The notes under the pieces were generated by a model. It was not told where the DNA came from. It did no database searches and saw nothing but the letters and a program-made list of their open reading frames with translations. The translations under genes were made by a program, and so were the position numbers. A stretch of DNA of 64,000 nucleotides from Lachnospiraceae bacterium (GTDB lineage: Bacteria > Bacillota > Clostridia > Lachnospirales > Anaerotignaceae), in assembly GCA_910576545.1 (NCBI GenBank), contig CAJTKM010000006.1:1-64000 (forward strand), read 5' to 3'. Of the stretch, positions 1 to 8,365 are shown piece after piece. How positions within the stretch are numbered: the stretch's first letter is position 1; each line of letters opens with the position of its first letter.

Positions 1-163
1 AAACGCTGAAGGCATCTAAGCGTGAAGCCGGCCTCAAGATCAGATTTCCCATTCTTCGGAAGTAAGGTCCCTTGAAGATAACGAGGTAGATAGGTTGGAG
101 GTGTAAGCATGGCAACATGTTCAGCTGACCAATACTAATAGACCGAGGGCTTGACCAATAAAG
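1..163 (+). rRNA. 23S rRNA, 3' end (partial)
   Basis: The first 160 or so bases match the conserved 3' end of bacterial 23S rRNA, including the stretch around AAGATAACGAGGTAGATAGG and the terminal GACCAATACTAATAGACCGA segment. The gene enters from upstream of the window. The end is placed just after the GGGCTTGACCAA segment and is approximate. Confidence 0.93.
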
Positions 164-233
164 CAGTTGGCGAAGCCAACTACTTGATTGACAGAAAGGT
201 TTCTTGTGTTCAGTTTTGAGGGTGCGAAAATAA

Positions 234-305
234 TCCTCGATAGCTCAATGGCAGAGCATCCGGCTGTTAACCGGAGGGTTGCAGGTTCGAGTCCCGCTCG
301 GGGAG
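234..305 (+). tRNA. tRNA-Asn (GTT)
   Basis: Cloverleaf with acceptor TCCTCGA paired to TCGGGGA, anticodon loop CTGTTAA (anticodon GTT), T-loop GGTTCGAGTCC and discriminator G. No CCA is encoded. It lies between 23S and 5S rRNA. Confidence 0.95.
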
Positions 306-356
306 TTTAGGAGCAGAATGTTTTGGAAAGACAGCAAAGCAGGACGCTTCAGATAT

Positions 357-428
357 GGTCCGTTGGTCAAGGGGTTAAGACACCGCCCTTTCACGGCGGT
401 AACGCGGGTTCGAATCCCGCACGGATCA
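357..428 (+). tRNA. tRNA-Glu (TTC)
   Basis: Acceptor GGTCCGT pairs with ACGGATC, and the anticodon loop CTTTCAC gives TTC. Also between 23S and 5S. The 5S gene begins only a few bases downstream, so the three are probably processed from one transcript. Confidence 0.95.
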
Positions 429-434
429 TGAGAT

Positions 435-555
435 TTCCGGTGATGATGCGCTCAGGGGACACACCCGTTCCCATTCCGAACACGACGGTTAAGACCTGAG
501 CGGTCGATGGTACTTGGCGGGCAGCTGCCTGGGAGAGTAGATGGTCGCCGGATTT
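435..555 (+). rRNA. 5S rRNA
   Basis: Terminal helix TTCCGGTGA / CGCCGGATTT with the conserved CCCATTCCGAACACG loop and GGGAGAGTAG segment. Ends are approximate by a few bases. Confidence 0.93.
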
Positions 556-561
556 CAATAA

Positions 562-634
562 GCCGATGTGGCTCAATTGGCAGAGCAGCTGACTTGTAAT
601 CAGCAGGTTATCGGTTCGAGTCCGATCATCGGCT
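562..634 (+). tRNA. tRNA-Thr (TGT)
   Basis: Acceptor GCCGATG pairs with CATCGGC, anticodon TGT in ACTTGTAAT, discriminator T. First tRNA after 5S. Confidence 0.95.
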
Positions 635-669
635 TGCTTTATTTCTTTCCAGTGTGGTACTTCTTTTTT

Positions 670-743
670 GGGTCTTTAGCTCAGTTGGTTAGAGCATCCG
701 GCTCATAACCGGACGGTCCCGGGTTCGAGTCCCTGAAGACCCA
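670..743 (+). tRNA. tRNA with CAT anticodon, probably tRNA-Ile2 (lysidine type)
   Basis: Acceptor GGGTCTT pairs with AAGACCC, anticodon loop CTCATAA gives CAT, discriminator A. The body (TTTAGCTCAGTTGGTTAGAG, arm CCGG-CTCATAA-CCGG) resembles Bacillus tRNA-Ile2, whose C34 becomes lysidine, more than elongator tRNA-Met. The clear elongator Met-type tRNA lies 200 bp downstream. Amino-acid identity is inference; the gene itself is certain. Confidence 0.85.
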
Positions 744-759
744 CTTTTTAACCGCATAT

Positions 760-833
<74 letters not shown>

Positions 834-839
834 TTTTAT

Positions 840-912
840 GGAAGTTTAGCTCAGCTGGGAGAGCATCTGCCTTACAAGCAGAGGGTCACAGGTTCGAGCC
901 CTGTAACTTCCA
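840..912 (+). tRNA. tRNA-Val (TAC)
   Basis: Acceptor GGAAGTT pairs with AACTTCC, anticodon TAC in CCTTACAAG, discriminator A. Confidence 0.95.
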
Positions 913-940
913 TTTTTTTGAAAAGTATCACACGGAATTT

Positions 941-1014
941 GGCGGAGTAGCTCAGTTGGCGAGAGCATGCGGTTCATACCCGCAGTGTCGGGGGTTCAAA
1001 TCCCTCCTCCGCTA
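941..1014 (+). tRNA. tRNA-Met (CAT), elongator type
   Basis: Acceptor GGCGGAG pairs with CTCCGCT, anticodon loop TTCATAC gives CAT, discriminator A. It lacks the GGG-CTCATAA-CCC anticodon stem of initiator tRNA and resembles elongator tRNA-Met of other Firmicutes. Confidence 0.9.
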
Positions 1015-1039
1015 TTTTATTATTGGATTACAATTTTAA

Positions 1040-1111
1040 TGGGGTATCGCCAAGCGGTAAGGCAACGGATTCTGATTCCGTCATTCGCAGGTTCGAATCC
1101 TGCTACCCTAG
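1040..1111 (+). tRNA. tRNA-Gln (CTG)
   Basis: Acceptor TGGGGTA pairs with TACCCTA, anticodon loop TTCTGAT gives CTG. Last tRNA of the rRNA-linked cluster. Confidence 0.92.
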
Positions 1112-1112
1112 G

Positions 1113-1158
1113 AAAAAAAGGACGTTTGAAAAGCAGTAGCTTTTTATTCGTCCTTTTT
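1113..1158 (+). terminator. Terminator of the rRNA-tRNA operon
   Basis: AAAAAGGACG and CGTCCTTTTT form a long stem around an inner AAAAGC-AGTA-GCTTTT hairpin, ending in a T-run. It starts 2 bp after tRNA-Gln. Confidence 0.8.
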
Positions 1159-1359
1159 GCTGTTTACTGTAAAAAACAGATGCGTCTTCTATCTGGTTTT
1201 ATTACAAAAATATTAAAATTCTCTTGCAAAGGCGACAATCCTCTTTTCATTCCGTCAAAATTTGATATACTGTTACATAGGAAAACAGACATGCCATGTG
1301 TTGTATGTACGGAATGTACCATATGTATAATGCCTGAATATATCATATAGGAGGAACCC

Positions 1360-3423
1360 ATGAGAATCAGATGGAAAAGGCTTCTGCTGACCTCGCTTAC
1401 GTTAGGGCTGCTTGGCTCGGCTACGGCGTATGCACAGACGGTCAGCATGAATTTGTTTTATAACGGAAAAAATCACGCGTACAAGGCGGAAGAAGTCAGG
1501 ATTGAGATTGACGGCAAGGAACTTGTGCCGAAGGATATGCCGGCAGTTATTATTGAGGAACGCACTATGCTGCCCATGCGTTTGATCGCGCAGGAACTGG
1601 GCTGTGAGGTAACATGGAATGAGGAGGCCAGACAGGCGTATGTAGTCAATGATGATTACACGATTGTTTTTGGCATGGACAGCAAAATCGGCTACCAAAA
1701 CGGCAAGGAATTTACAATGGACGTACCTGCAACGGTGGTCAATGACAGGACGATGCTGCCTGTGCGCGCGCTGGCGAAGGCTTTGGAGTTGGAAATTACA
1801 TGGGATGACCCGTCCCGTACGGTTTCCATTACTACGGCAGGGAAAACGACGGAGCAGCCCGCTGAACCGGAAAATCCGACAGTACCTGATACGCCTAATG
1901 TGCCGACAGCGCCTTCTGGTGCGGCAGTTACGCTGAATAAGGTTTCTGTGCCGGCGAGGGAAAATGCAGGGCAGGTATTTGCAATACAGGCAAATGGTCC
2001 GATATCCGGATGGGAAGAAACGTATGTAGATGATAAGAAAATCGTACTGGATTTTTACAACGCGAAAAGCGGGCTGGCGGAGAAAATCACTGCCACGAAC
2101 AGCAGTATCGTTTCGGCAATACGCACCGCGCCGCACAACGAGGACGGCGTAGCGTATGTGAGGGTAGTGTTTGACCTGACGGCGAAAAAAAACTATGAAA
2201 TCACGCAGAGCAGTGACAGGACACAGCTGTTTATTACGTTTGATAAGGTAACGGTGGAGGAGGTTTCCGTAAGGAGCCGGAATGATGTGGACTACATTAC
2301 CATTTCCGCGGACGGCGCGCTTGGCGCGAATGTATTTACGCTTTCCAAGCCAAACCGTATTGTGGTGGATTTGCCGAATGTAGAATCTGATATTGACGAA
2401 ACGATAGATGTAGGCGAGCTGAACTATGTTACAGATGGACGTGTTGGGCAATTTGCGGAAAGTACGCTCCGGATTGTTTTTGAGGTCGGCGATTTGACAG
2501 AATACAGCTATCAGGAAGGTGATTACGATCTGAAGCTGGAAATCCGCCGTTCTACGCTGGAGCATATGATTTATGACAGCGATGATGAAACGCTTTATCT
2601 GGATAAAGAGGAGGAGTTTGATACTGACGATGTGGAAATAGAGGATCATTATCTGGACGGATATGCCCTTGTGCGTCTGCCTGGCGATTTTGAAGATGTT
2701 TACGGCTATGGCACATACCGCATCGGCGGGGACATTCTGAATACCATACAGGTATCTAATGTCGGCGGGGATACGGTATTCCGTTTCAACCAGAACAGAA
2801 TCAACGTGTATGAAATTGAGGACGAAGGCGACAGATACGCGATACAGCTGAAAAACCCCAGAGATGTTTATGACAACGTGCTCCTGCTGGATGCGGGGCA
2901 TGGCGGGAAAGACCCGGGAACGAGCGGCAACGGGCTTGTGGAGAAAAACCTGACGCTGACACTGCTGCAAAAGGTCGACATGGAACTGCGAAACAGCGAT
3001 ATTAAGGTTTACCTGACGAGGAACAGTGACGTCTATCCGGAAAACAATACGCGGGCAAAAACGGCAAATGACATTGCGCATATGATGGTATCCATTCATA
3101 TGAATGCCGCGGCTGGGAATCCCCTGCCGAACGGTACGGAAACGCTGTATCAGGTACACGCGGGTGACGGCAGGCTGACCAGCAAGCGTTTGGCGGAAAT
3201 ACTGCTGAACCACATTATTTCGGCAACAGGCAACAACAGCCGCGGAATTAAGCTGAGAGATGACCTGCTGATATTGAACGGCACGACAGTACCGACGGTT
3301 ATTATCGAAACAGTTTTCCTGAGCAACGCAGGTGATGCGCTGAAAATTTCCGATTCGGCATATCAGGATAAAGTGGCAAGGGCGATTGCTGACGGCATTA
3401 TAGAGGCGATGGAATTGAAATAA
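1360..3423 (+). CDS. N-acetylmuramoyl-L-alanine amidase with copper-amine-oxidase-like N domain and AMIN region
   Basis: Secreted zinc amidase that cleaves the bond between N-acetylmuramic acid and the stem peptide in peptidoglycan. 687 residues. A signal peptide (about 1-26, ending TAYAQT) is followed by a Cu-amine-oxidase-N-like region (about 30-155) with two TMLPxR...W repeats. Then come a Pro/Glu/Thr linker, a beta-rich AMIN-like region (about 190-470) and the Amidase_3 domain (about 505-685). Expected zinc ligands are H514 (DAGHGG), E528 and H580 (SIHMN); the catalytic glutamate is E650 (IIETVFLSN). The start follows TAGGAGGA at a proper distance. First of a run of four co-directional genes. 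Confidence 0.93.
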   Translation: MRIRWKRLLLTSLTLGLLGSATAYAQTVSMNLFYNGKNHAYKAEEVRIEIDGKELVPKDMPAVIIEERTMLPMRLIAQELGCEVTWNEEARQAYVVNDDYTIVFGMDSKIGYQNGKEFTMDVPATVVNDRTMLPVRALAKALELEITWDDPSRTVSITTAGKTTEQPAEPENPTVPDTPNVPTAPSGAAVTLNKVSVPARENAGQVFAIQANGPISGWEETYVDDKKIVLDFYNAKSGLAEKITATNSSIVSAIRTAPHNEDGVAYVRVVFDLTAKKNYEITQSSDRTQLFITFDKVTVEEVSVRSRNDVDYITISADGALGANVFTLSKPNRIVVDLPNVESDIDETIDVGELNYVTDGRVGQFAESTLRIVFEVGDLTEYSYQEGDYDLKLEIRRSTLEHMIYDSDDETLYLDKEEEFDTDDVEIEDHYLDGYALVRLPGDFEDVYGYGTYRIGGDILNTIQVSNVGGDTVFRFNQNRINVYEIEDEGDRYAIQLKNPRDVYDNVLLLDAGHGGKDPGTSGNGLVEKNLTLTLLQKVDMELRNSDIKVYLTRNSDVYPENNTRAKTANDIAHMMVSIHMNAAAGNPLPNGTETLYQVHAGDGRLTSKRLAEILLNHIISATGNNSRGIKLRDDLLILNGTTVPTVIIETVFLSNAGDALKISDSAYQDKVARAIADGIIEAMELK

Positions 3424-3444
3424 AACGGCATAGCAGGAGGAATT

Positions 3445-4044
3445 ATGGAACGGACAACAATACTTTTTGCAACGAAAAACAAAGGGAAGATTAAGGAAAT
3501 CAATGCGATACTGGCGGATATGGATGTGAACGTCGTTTCTATGGAGGACGCCGGTATTACGGCGGAGGTCGTGGAGGACGGTACGACATTTGAAGAAAAT
3601 GCCATGAAAAAAGCAGTGGAAATCATGGAAATCAGCGGAAAAATTACGCTTTCCGATGATTCGGGGCTGGAAATTGACGCGATGGGGAAAGCCCCGGGCG
3701 TATATTCCGCGCGTTTTATGGGTGAGGAAACGCCTTACCCGGAACGCTTTGCCGCGATTTTTGAAAATCTGAAGGATGTGCCGGAGGAAAAAAGGACGGC
3801 GCGATTTGTAAGCTGCATTGCGGCGGCGTTTCCGGACGGACGGCGGCTGGTCAGCTATGATACGGTAGAAGGTATCATAGGCTGGGAGGCAAAGGGCGAG
3901 AACGGCTTTGGCTACGACCCGATTTTCTATGTGCCGGAAAAGGGGAAATATATGGCGGAGCTTTCCCCTGAGGAAAAGAACGCTATCAGCCACAGGGGGA
4001 AGGCCCTGCGGAAAATGAAGGAACTGCTGCGGAAGGAGCTGTGA
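3445..4044 (+). CDS. rdgB: XTP/dITP diphosphatase (RdgB/HAM1 family)
   Basis: Hydrolyses non-canonical purine triphosphates (XTP, dITP, ITP) to monophosphates, keeping them out of DNA and RNA. 199 residues, the usual family length. Visible motifs are the N-terminal ATKNKGKIKE nucleotide-binding segment, SDDSGLEIDAMGKAPGVYSAR, the GFGYDPIF motif and the C-terminal SHRGKA. The start follows AGGAGGAATT. It lies 21 bp after the amidase and 6 bp before the phosphodiesterase; the RdgB-YfcE pairing is common in Clostridia. Confidence 0.95.
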   Translation: MERTTILFATKNKGKIKEINAILADMDVNVVSMEDAGITAEVVEDGTTFEENAMKKAVEIMEISGKITLSDDSGLEIDAMGKAPGVYSARFMGEETPYPERFAAIFENLKDVPEEKRTARFVSCIAAAFPDGRRLVSYDTVEGIIGWEAKGENGFGYDPIFYVPEKGKYMAELSPEEKNAISHRGKALRKMKELLRKEL

Positions 4045-4050
4045 GGCGCG

Positions 4051-4563
4051 ATGAAGCTGCTTGTATTCAGTGACAGCCATGGATGGCTGGAGAACGCGCG
4101 AAACGTGCTGAGGCGCATCGGCGGGCGGATGGATATGGTCTGCCACTTGGGGGATTACGATTCCGATGCGGAGGAACTGCAAAAGGAATTTCCGACACTG
4201 CCGTTCCATGTTGTGCAGGGAAATAATGATTTTTATACCACTGCGCCGCAGAAAAAAATGGTTCGGGCAGGCGGAAAGGCAATACTGCTGACACATGGGC
4301 ATAAACAGCGCGTACACTGGAATCCGGATTCCATTGCCTATTGGGCGGAGGAACAGGGGGCAGATGTGGTTCTGTTCGGGCATACGCATGTACCGTTTTG
4401 GGACGGCCGGGGGCGTGTTGCGCTGTTCAACCCCGGCAGTATTTCCATGCCCCGTGACGGAAGGCCGCCGACTTTTGGGATACTGACGATTGAGGACGGC
4501 AGAATGGAAGGGGCGGTTATGGAGGTTTGCGATGCGGAAACGTTCCGCAGGCGGGAAAGGTAA
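4051..4563 (+). CDS. YfcE/MJ0936-type metallophosphoesterase
   Basis: Calcineurin-like phosphodiesterase, 170 residues. All five metal motifs are present: FSDSHG near the N terminus, LGDYDSD, QGNND, LLTHGH and FGHTHVP. Family members hydrolyse model phosphodiesters; the cellular substrate is unknown. The gene starts 6 bp after rdgB with a weak upstream purine stretch, suggesting translational coupling. The neighbouring gene begins 7 bp after its stop. Confidence 0.88.
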   Translation: MKLLVFSDSHGWLENARNVLRRIGGRMDMVCHLGDYDSDAEELQKEFPTLPFHVVQGNNDFYTTAPQKKMVRAGGKAILLTHGHKQRVHWNPDSIAYWAEEQGADVVLFGHTHVPFWDGRGRVALFNPGSISMPRDGRPPTFGILTIEDGRMEGAVMEVCDAETFRRRER

Positions 4564-4570
4564 GGGGAGC

Positions 4571-5362
4571 ATGGAAAGCCGGAAGGAATGGGCGAAAAAC
4601 ATCGTTTTTATCCTTATGTTCGGTTATGTTTTGTCGCGGGCCGCTTTACCGGAGCAGTTTATGCTGCTGCAAAGGGGTGTTCTGGCAGATGCTGCGTTCT
4701 GGGAGAAAAACCCGCAGATTATGTGTCGGGGCATTACCGGAATCCATACGGCTGCATTGGGACAGCTTTTGTTTTGGGATATACTGCTGTTACTGTTGTG
4801 CATGTATATATTTGCCAGAGTTGCGGCGCCAAGGCAGTTTATGCTGCTGTGCAGCGGCGTACTGGGGAAACACATTCTGTACGAGGACAGCTCTGGAAAT
4901 CTACAGGAAACTTTTATTTTGTATAAGAGCAGGAATGGGGAAAAAGTTGGCATGCTCCGCCTGATAAAAGGAAGGTTCCTGTTTTGGGACAGGTATGCGG
5001 CATATATCAGGAAAGAAGCAGACAGCGCGAAAAGAACGGTGTTTATCAAAATGAAAGCCTGTTCATGGGAGGGGACGCGGCAGGGATTTGAAGGGACAAG
5101 GGAAATACCTTATGAGGACGGAAAGACTGTTTTTACAGCTTTTTATTGTGCCGCTTCTGCCGAAGCGCGGGAAGGTGAAACGAAAAGGGTTGTTTACTGC
5201 GGAAGAATAGACAGAGGGGAGCCGCCGGAGTGGTTCCAAAAGCTGAAATGGGACGATTTCCGTTACCATTGGGAAGATGGTGATTCCATCTATTTTTACA
5301 CGGATTCTCCGATAAAAATAGATTACAGTGGAAAACGGCTGGCAAAAGGCGGCTTGACTTAA
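4571..5362 (+). CDS. Hypothetical membrane protein
   Basis: 263 residues, not recognised. The ATG at 4571 is preferred because AAGGGGAGC lies just before it and the upstream stop is at 4561-4563. An in-frame ATG at 4532 would overlap the phosphodiesterase. Two hydrophobic helices are visible (about residues 8-24 and 61-82), separated by a short loop. A mostly soluble C-terminal region of about 170 residues follows, rich in W, Y and charged residues, without a motif I can name. Confidence 0.75.
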   Translation: MESRKEWAKNIVFILMFGYVLSRAALPEQFMLLQRGVLADAAFWEKNPQIMCRGITGIHTAALGQLLFWDILLLLLCMYIFARVAAPRQFMLLCSGVLGKHILYEDSSGNLQETFILYKSRNGEKVGMLRLIKGRFLFWDRYAAYIRKEADSAKRTVFIKMKACSWEGTRQGFEGTREIPYEDGKTVFTAFYCAASAEAREGETKRVVYCGRIDRGEPPEWFQKLKWDDFRYHWEDGDSIYFYTDSPIKIDYSGKRLAKGGLT

Positions 5363-5386
5363 GAAAACAAATTTTCTTATGGCAAC
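5361..5386. repeat. Short hairpin with a motif repeated elsewhere
   Basis: AAGAAAA-CAA-ATTTTCTT forms a small stem, continuing into TATGGCAA. The 17-mer at 5369-5385 recurs in reverse complement at 19905-19921. It may end transcription of the preceding gene, but no T-run follows. Confidence 0.4.
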
Positions 5387-5522
5387 GCCCGTAATTGCCG
5401 GAAATCGGGCTTTCGGGAGAAACCCTGCGCTTGAGAGAAGGCTCAGAATAACCTGCAACGGGGCGGCGGAAACGAGGCAAAAAAATCTCTGCAAATTTCC
5501 GCGGCAGATTGACAAAAAAGTG

Positions 5523-5551
5523 TTGACAAATTTAACCGGATATGGCATAAT
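5523..5551 (+). promoter_or_regulatory. Promoter of the tRNA-Arg/Gly/Arg cluster
   Basis: TTGACA at 5523-5528, exactly 17 bp, then CATAAT at 5546-5551. The first tRNA starts 21 bp downstream. Confidence 0.8.
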
Positions 5552-5571
5552 ATCATTCGTATTCGGTTTCT

Positions 5572-5645
<74 letters not shown>

Positions 5646-5651
5646 TTTTCT

Positions 5652-5722
5652 GCGGGTGTAGTTCAATGGTAGAACGTCAGCCTTCCAAGCTGAACACGTG
5701 AGTTCGATTCTCATCACCCGCT
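5652..5722 (+). tRNA. tRNA-Gly (TCC)
   Basis: Acceptor GCGGGTG pairs with CACCCGC, anticodon TCC in CCTTCCAAG, discriminator T. It sits between the two identical tRNA-Arg genes. Confidence 0.95.
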
Positions 5723-5732
5723 TTTTTGCTGC

Positions 5733-5806
<74 letters not shown>

Positions 5807-5814
5807 GACAAGCA

Positions 5815-5850
5815 GGGAAAACACTGTATCATCAGGTTTTCCCGTTTTTT
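5815..5850 (+). terminator. Terminator after tRNA-Arg copy 2
   Basis: GGGAAAAC (5815-5822) and GTTTTCCC (5836-5843) form a stem, followed by GTTTTTT. Confidence 0.8.
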
Positions 5851-5881
5851 ATTTGGAAATTTGCTTTTCCTCTTAAAAAGA

Positions 5882-5910
5882 TTGACTTTTTGCGGGGAGG
5901 GCACTAAAAT
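5882..5910 (+). promoter_or_regulatory. Promoter of tRNA-Leu
   Basis: TTGACT at 5882-5887, 17 bp, TAAAAT at 5905-5910; tRNA-Leu starts 14 bp later. Confidence 0.7.
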
Positions 5911-5923
5911 ATGTTTAGATTAT

Positions 5924-6005
5924 GCGGATATGGCGAAACTGGCAGACGCGCTGGATTTAGGTTCCAGTGGGGCAACCCGTGCAGGTTCAAGTCCTGTTAT
6001 CCGCA
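5924..6005 (+). tRNA. tRNA-Leu (TAG)
   Basis: Class II tRNA with a long variable arm. Acceptor GCGGATA pairs with TATCCGC, stem CTGGA-TTTAGGT-TCCAG gives anticodon TAG, discriminator A. Confidence 0.95.
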
Positions 6006-6008
6006 GAG

Positions 6009-6038
6009 GAAAAGCCCCTGAAACAGGTGGGCTTTTTT
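6009..6038 (+). terminator. Terminator after tRNA-Leu
   Basis: AAAGCCC and GGGCTTT stem with a T-run, directly after the tRNA and about 50 bp before rluB. Confidence 0.7.
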
Positions 6039-6090
6039 GTTTATGGATACAGGTTTTTATTTGGGATACCTAAAAGGAGAGTTGCGGCAG

Positions 6091-6807
6091 ATGGAAGAAC
6101 GATTGCAGAAATTTCTGGCGGAGGCGGGCGTCGCGTCCCGACGCAAAGCGGAGGAACTGATTACAGCGGGAAAGGTGCAGGTAAACGGAAAAACGGTAAC
6201 GGAGCTGGGCACGAAAATCGACCCGCAGAAAGACGAGGTTGTTTATGCGGGAAAAAAAATTGACAGGCAGAGGGAAAAGCTTGTATATATTATGCTGCAT
6301 AAACCGGAAGGATATGTGACAACAGCAAAGGAACAGTTCGGGCGCCCGGCTGTTCTGGATTTGGTGAAGGGTGTGGAGGAGCGTATTTTTCCGGTGGGGA
6401 GGCTGGATTACGAAACCTCCGGCCTGCTGCTTTTGACGAATGACGGGGAACTGACGTATAAGCTGACCCACCCGAAGCATGACGTCGAAAAGACATATAT
6501 TGCAAGGCTCTATGGCACGCCGGACGATAGCGCGCTGCAAAAATTCCGGCGTGGCGTGATTGTGGACGGCAGACAGACGAAGCCTGCGAAGATACGCATA
6601 TTGGAAAAAGGCGACCGCATCTGTACGGTGGAAATCACCATACATGAGGGACGCAACAGGCAGGTGCGTAAGATGTGCGAAGCGATCCGGCATCCTGTGG
6701 CGCAGCTGAAACGCGTGGCAACGGGAGAACTGCGGCTGGGGGAACTGCCGAAAGGAAAATTCCGCTATCTGACAGCGGCGGAAGTGAAATATTTGAAAAG
6801 CCTGTAA
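6091..6807 (+). CDS. rluB: RluB/RsuA-family rRNA pseudouridine synthase
   Basis: Isomerises a uridine in rRNA to pseudouridine; the RluB type acts on 23S rRNA near U2605. 238 residues. An S4 RNA-binding domain (about 1-60, with EAGVASRRKAEELI) precedes the catalytic domain. That domain has the GRLDYETSGLLLLTNDGEL motif (catalytic aspartate D106) and the C-terminal IHEGRNRQVRKM. ATG at 6091 is chosen because the family begins with M-E-E-R-L-Q-K and AGGAGA lies upstream. An earlier in-frame ATG at 6037 overlaps the tRNA-Leu terminator. RluB versus RsuA is not certain. Confidence 0.9.
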   Translation: MEERLQKFLAEAGVASRRKAEELITAGKVQVNGKTVTELGTKIDPQKDEVVYAGKKIDRQREKLVYIMLHKPEGYVTTAKEQFGRPAVLDLVKGVEERIFPVGRLDYETSGLLLLTNDGELTYKLTHPKHDVEKTYIARLYGTPDDSALQKFRRGVIVDGRQTKPAKIRILEKGDRICTVEITIHEGRNRQVRKMCEAIRHPVAQLKRVATGELRLGELPKGKFRYLTAAEVKYLKSL

Positions 6808-6819
6808 GGAGGGGACACC

Positions 6820-6969
6820 ATGCTTGACGATATGTTTGACGTTGTGGAAACCGCGGTCGATGTGGGCGAAGCCGTCCTGCATACACTGAAAAAAAGGAAA
6901 GAGAAAAAGGAACAGCAGGAGGCGAAGGACGAGGCGCAGAGGAAGGCTGACAGGGAACGCCCGCTGTGA
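6820..6969 (+). CDS. Small charged protein, 49 codons
   Basis: Starts 8 bp after a strong AAGGAGGG site that follows the rluB stop, and ends at TGA 6967-6969, 18 bp before the next gene. The product begins M-L-D-D-M-F-D with an acidic, amphipathic N-terminal half and then becomes a run of Lys, Glu, Arg and Gln typical of a charged helix. No domain recognised. The tight fit between two genes and the good ribosome-binding site argue that it is real. Confidence 0.65.
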   Translation: MLDDMFDVVETAVDVGEAVLHTLKKRKEKKEQQEAKDEAQRKADRERPL

Positions 6970-6987
6970 TATGGAAGGAGAGCAGAA

Positions 6988-7596
6988 ATGAGCCATTTGA
7001 TGTACCTTGCATCGGACTGCCCGCTGGAGGAGGTTGAAAACGCGCATTACCAAACGAAGCTGCTTTCTGTGAATGAAGCAGAGGCGGCAGGAATACGCCT
7101 GCCGAATTGGCTGGACGGCGTAGACAGGGACAAGCCCGACACAGTCCTTTGGCAGGATAAAGACCCGTTTGAGGAATGGCAGAGGGAAGAAAACGGCGGG
7201 GACGGATTTGACGATGATTATTCTATTTTGAAGCTGTCCGACAGCGTTTGGGAAATAAAAACAGAAAAGAAATATCAGGCAGAGGTGGCGTGGGGCAGAT
7301 ATTCCGAGGGACGCGCGCGGAATATTATCGCGTATATCCAAAAGCATCTGGAACGGGCGGAAGAACTGGAAATCTGGAGCCTGTGGCTGGGGGACGGCTG
7401 CGGACGGCCAAAGATACAGAAGGAACGGATTGCATTGGACGCGCTGACCCCGGAGAAGCTGGAACAGCTGGCAGACGCGCCCTGTTTTGGCGGCACCATG
7501 GGGTATTGCAGGGAAGGGCTTCCGTGGGAAGTTTTGCGGGAGATGGAGGAGAGCTGCGCCGAAAGCACGCAATACTGTATTGTTGTTGTGAAATAA
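6988..7596 (+). CDS. Hypothetical protein
   Basis: 202 residues, soluble, acidic and Trp-rich; family not recognised. The start follows GAAGGAGAGCAGAA. The second half (EVAWGRYSEGRARNIIAYIQKHL onward) looks like a compact alpha/beta domain, and the protein ends TQYCIVVVK. It sits between the 49-codon gene and a predicted exported protein, 16 bp from the latter, so probably in one transcript with rluB. Confidence 0.75.
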   Translation: MSHLMYLASDCPLEEVENAHYQTKLLSVNEAEAAGIRLPNWLDGVDRDKPDTVLWQDKDPFEEWQREENGGDGFDDDYSILKLSDSVWEIKTEKKYQAEVAWGRYSEGRARNIIAYIQKHLERAEELEIWSLWLGDGCGRPKIQKERIALDALTPEKLEQLADAPCFGGTMGYCREGLPWEVLREMEESCAESTQYCIVVVK

Positions 7597-7612
7597 AGAG
7601 GAGGGACAGGAA

Positions 7613-8335
7613 ATGAATTTTGTGCTGCCGTTTGTTTTGGCACTTGCGGGATATACAGGAGCTGTAGGCGGAGCGGATGCGGATACCTTAGCGTATGGCT
7701 CTGCACAAAGTTTTTCGGGAACGGTATTAGAAGAAACAGAAGGAAGGCTGACTGTTATTCCGGACGAGGACGAAGCGGAAAGCGGCATAGCGGAACGGTT
7801 TGCAGTAACGTACCCTATGGCAGAGGAAGGCTTTGAGGCTGGGACGGGGCAGAAGGTCGTCGTTTATTATACTGTGCCTGAAAATCTGGCGGAAACAGCA
7901 GAAATTGCTGCAAATGATATTTCTATGGAGGGATATAGGAAATTTACGCTTTTTGCGGAGCCTTCTGAGGAAAAGGAACGGCGGCTGATTGGCATGGGGG
8001 AGGAAAAGCCTTGGTGGTCGGAGGAAATGATTTCATACGATATATACTATTATGGGCTTTCCGAGGTTACGGCAGCAGTCGATGGGAAGGCGATGCCATT
8101 GGAGCAGGCACTGGCAGACGGAAAAGTCACATCAAAGGGCATACTGCATAAAGCGCATCAGGATGCGGAGGAAGGCAGGGTCAAATGGGACGCATATCGG
8201 GATGGCGGCAGTATGGACTATGAATATGAGGGATACAGTATTATAAAATATAACAGGAGCGAGGAACGTGACCTTTATATCTGCTGCCCAGGGATGAAGC
8301 TATACCATTTGGACAAGATGTATGGAAGATATTAG
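7613..8335 (+). CDS. Hypothetical exported protein
   Basis: 240 residues, not recognised. Starts after GAGGAGGGACAGGAA. The N terminus is hydrophobic (about residues 1-20) and followed by an A/G/D stretch, like a signal peptide without a lipobox. The rest is acidic, with many Glu, Tyr and Trp, and predicted to be extracytoplasmic. Last gene of the rluB group; the next gene has its own promoter. Confidence 0.7.
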   Translation: MNFVLPFVLALAGYTGAVGGADADTLAYGSAQSFSGTVLEETEGRLTVIPDEDEAESGIAERFAVTYPMAEEGFEAGTGQKVVVYYTVPENLAETAEIAANDISMEGYRKFTLFAEPSEEKERRLIGMGEEKPWWSEEMISYDIYYYGLSEVTAAVDGKAMPLEQALADGKVTSKGILHKAHQDAEEGRVKWDAYRDGGSMDYEYEGYSIIKYNRSEERDLYICCPGMKLYHLDKMYGRY

Positions 8336-8365
8336 GCAGGCAGAGGGATTTTTGGGATACTATCC

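Noticed and set aside
1402-4602. 1066-codon open frame on the minus strand
   Set aside because: It is antisense to three well-supported genes (amidase, rdgB, phosphodiesterase), rich in Arg, His and Cys, with no ribosome site. Long antisense frames are common here because of codon bias.
6070-7788. 572-codon minus-strand open frame
   Set aside because: Antisense to rluB and the following genes, low-complexity aromatic/Arg composition and no family features.
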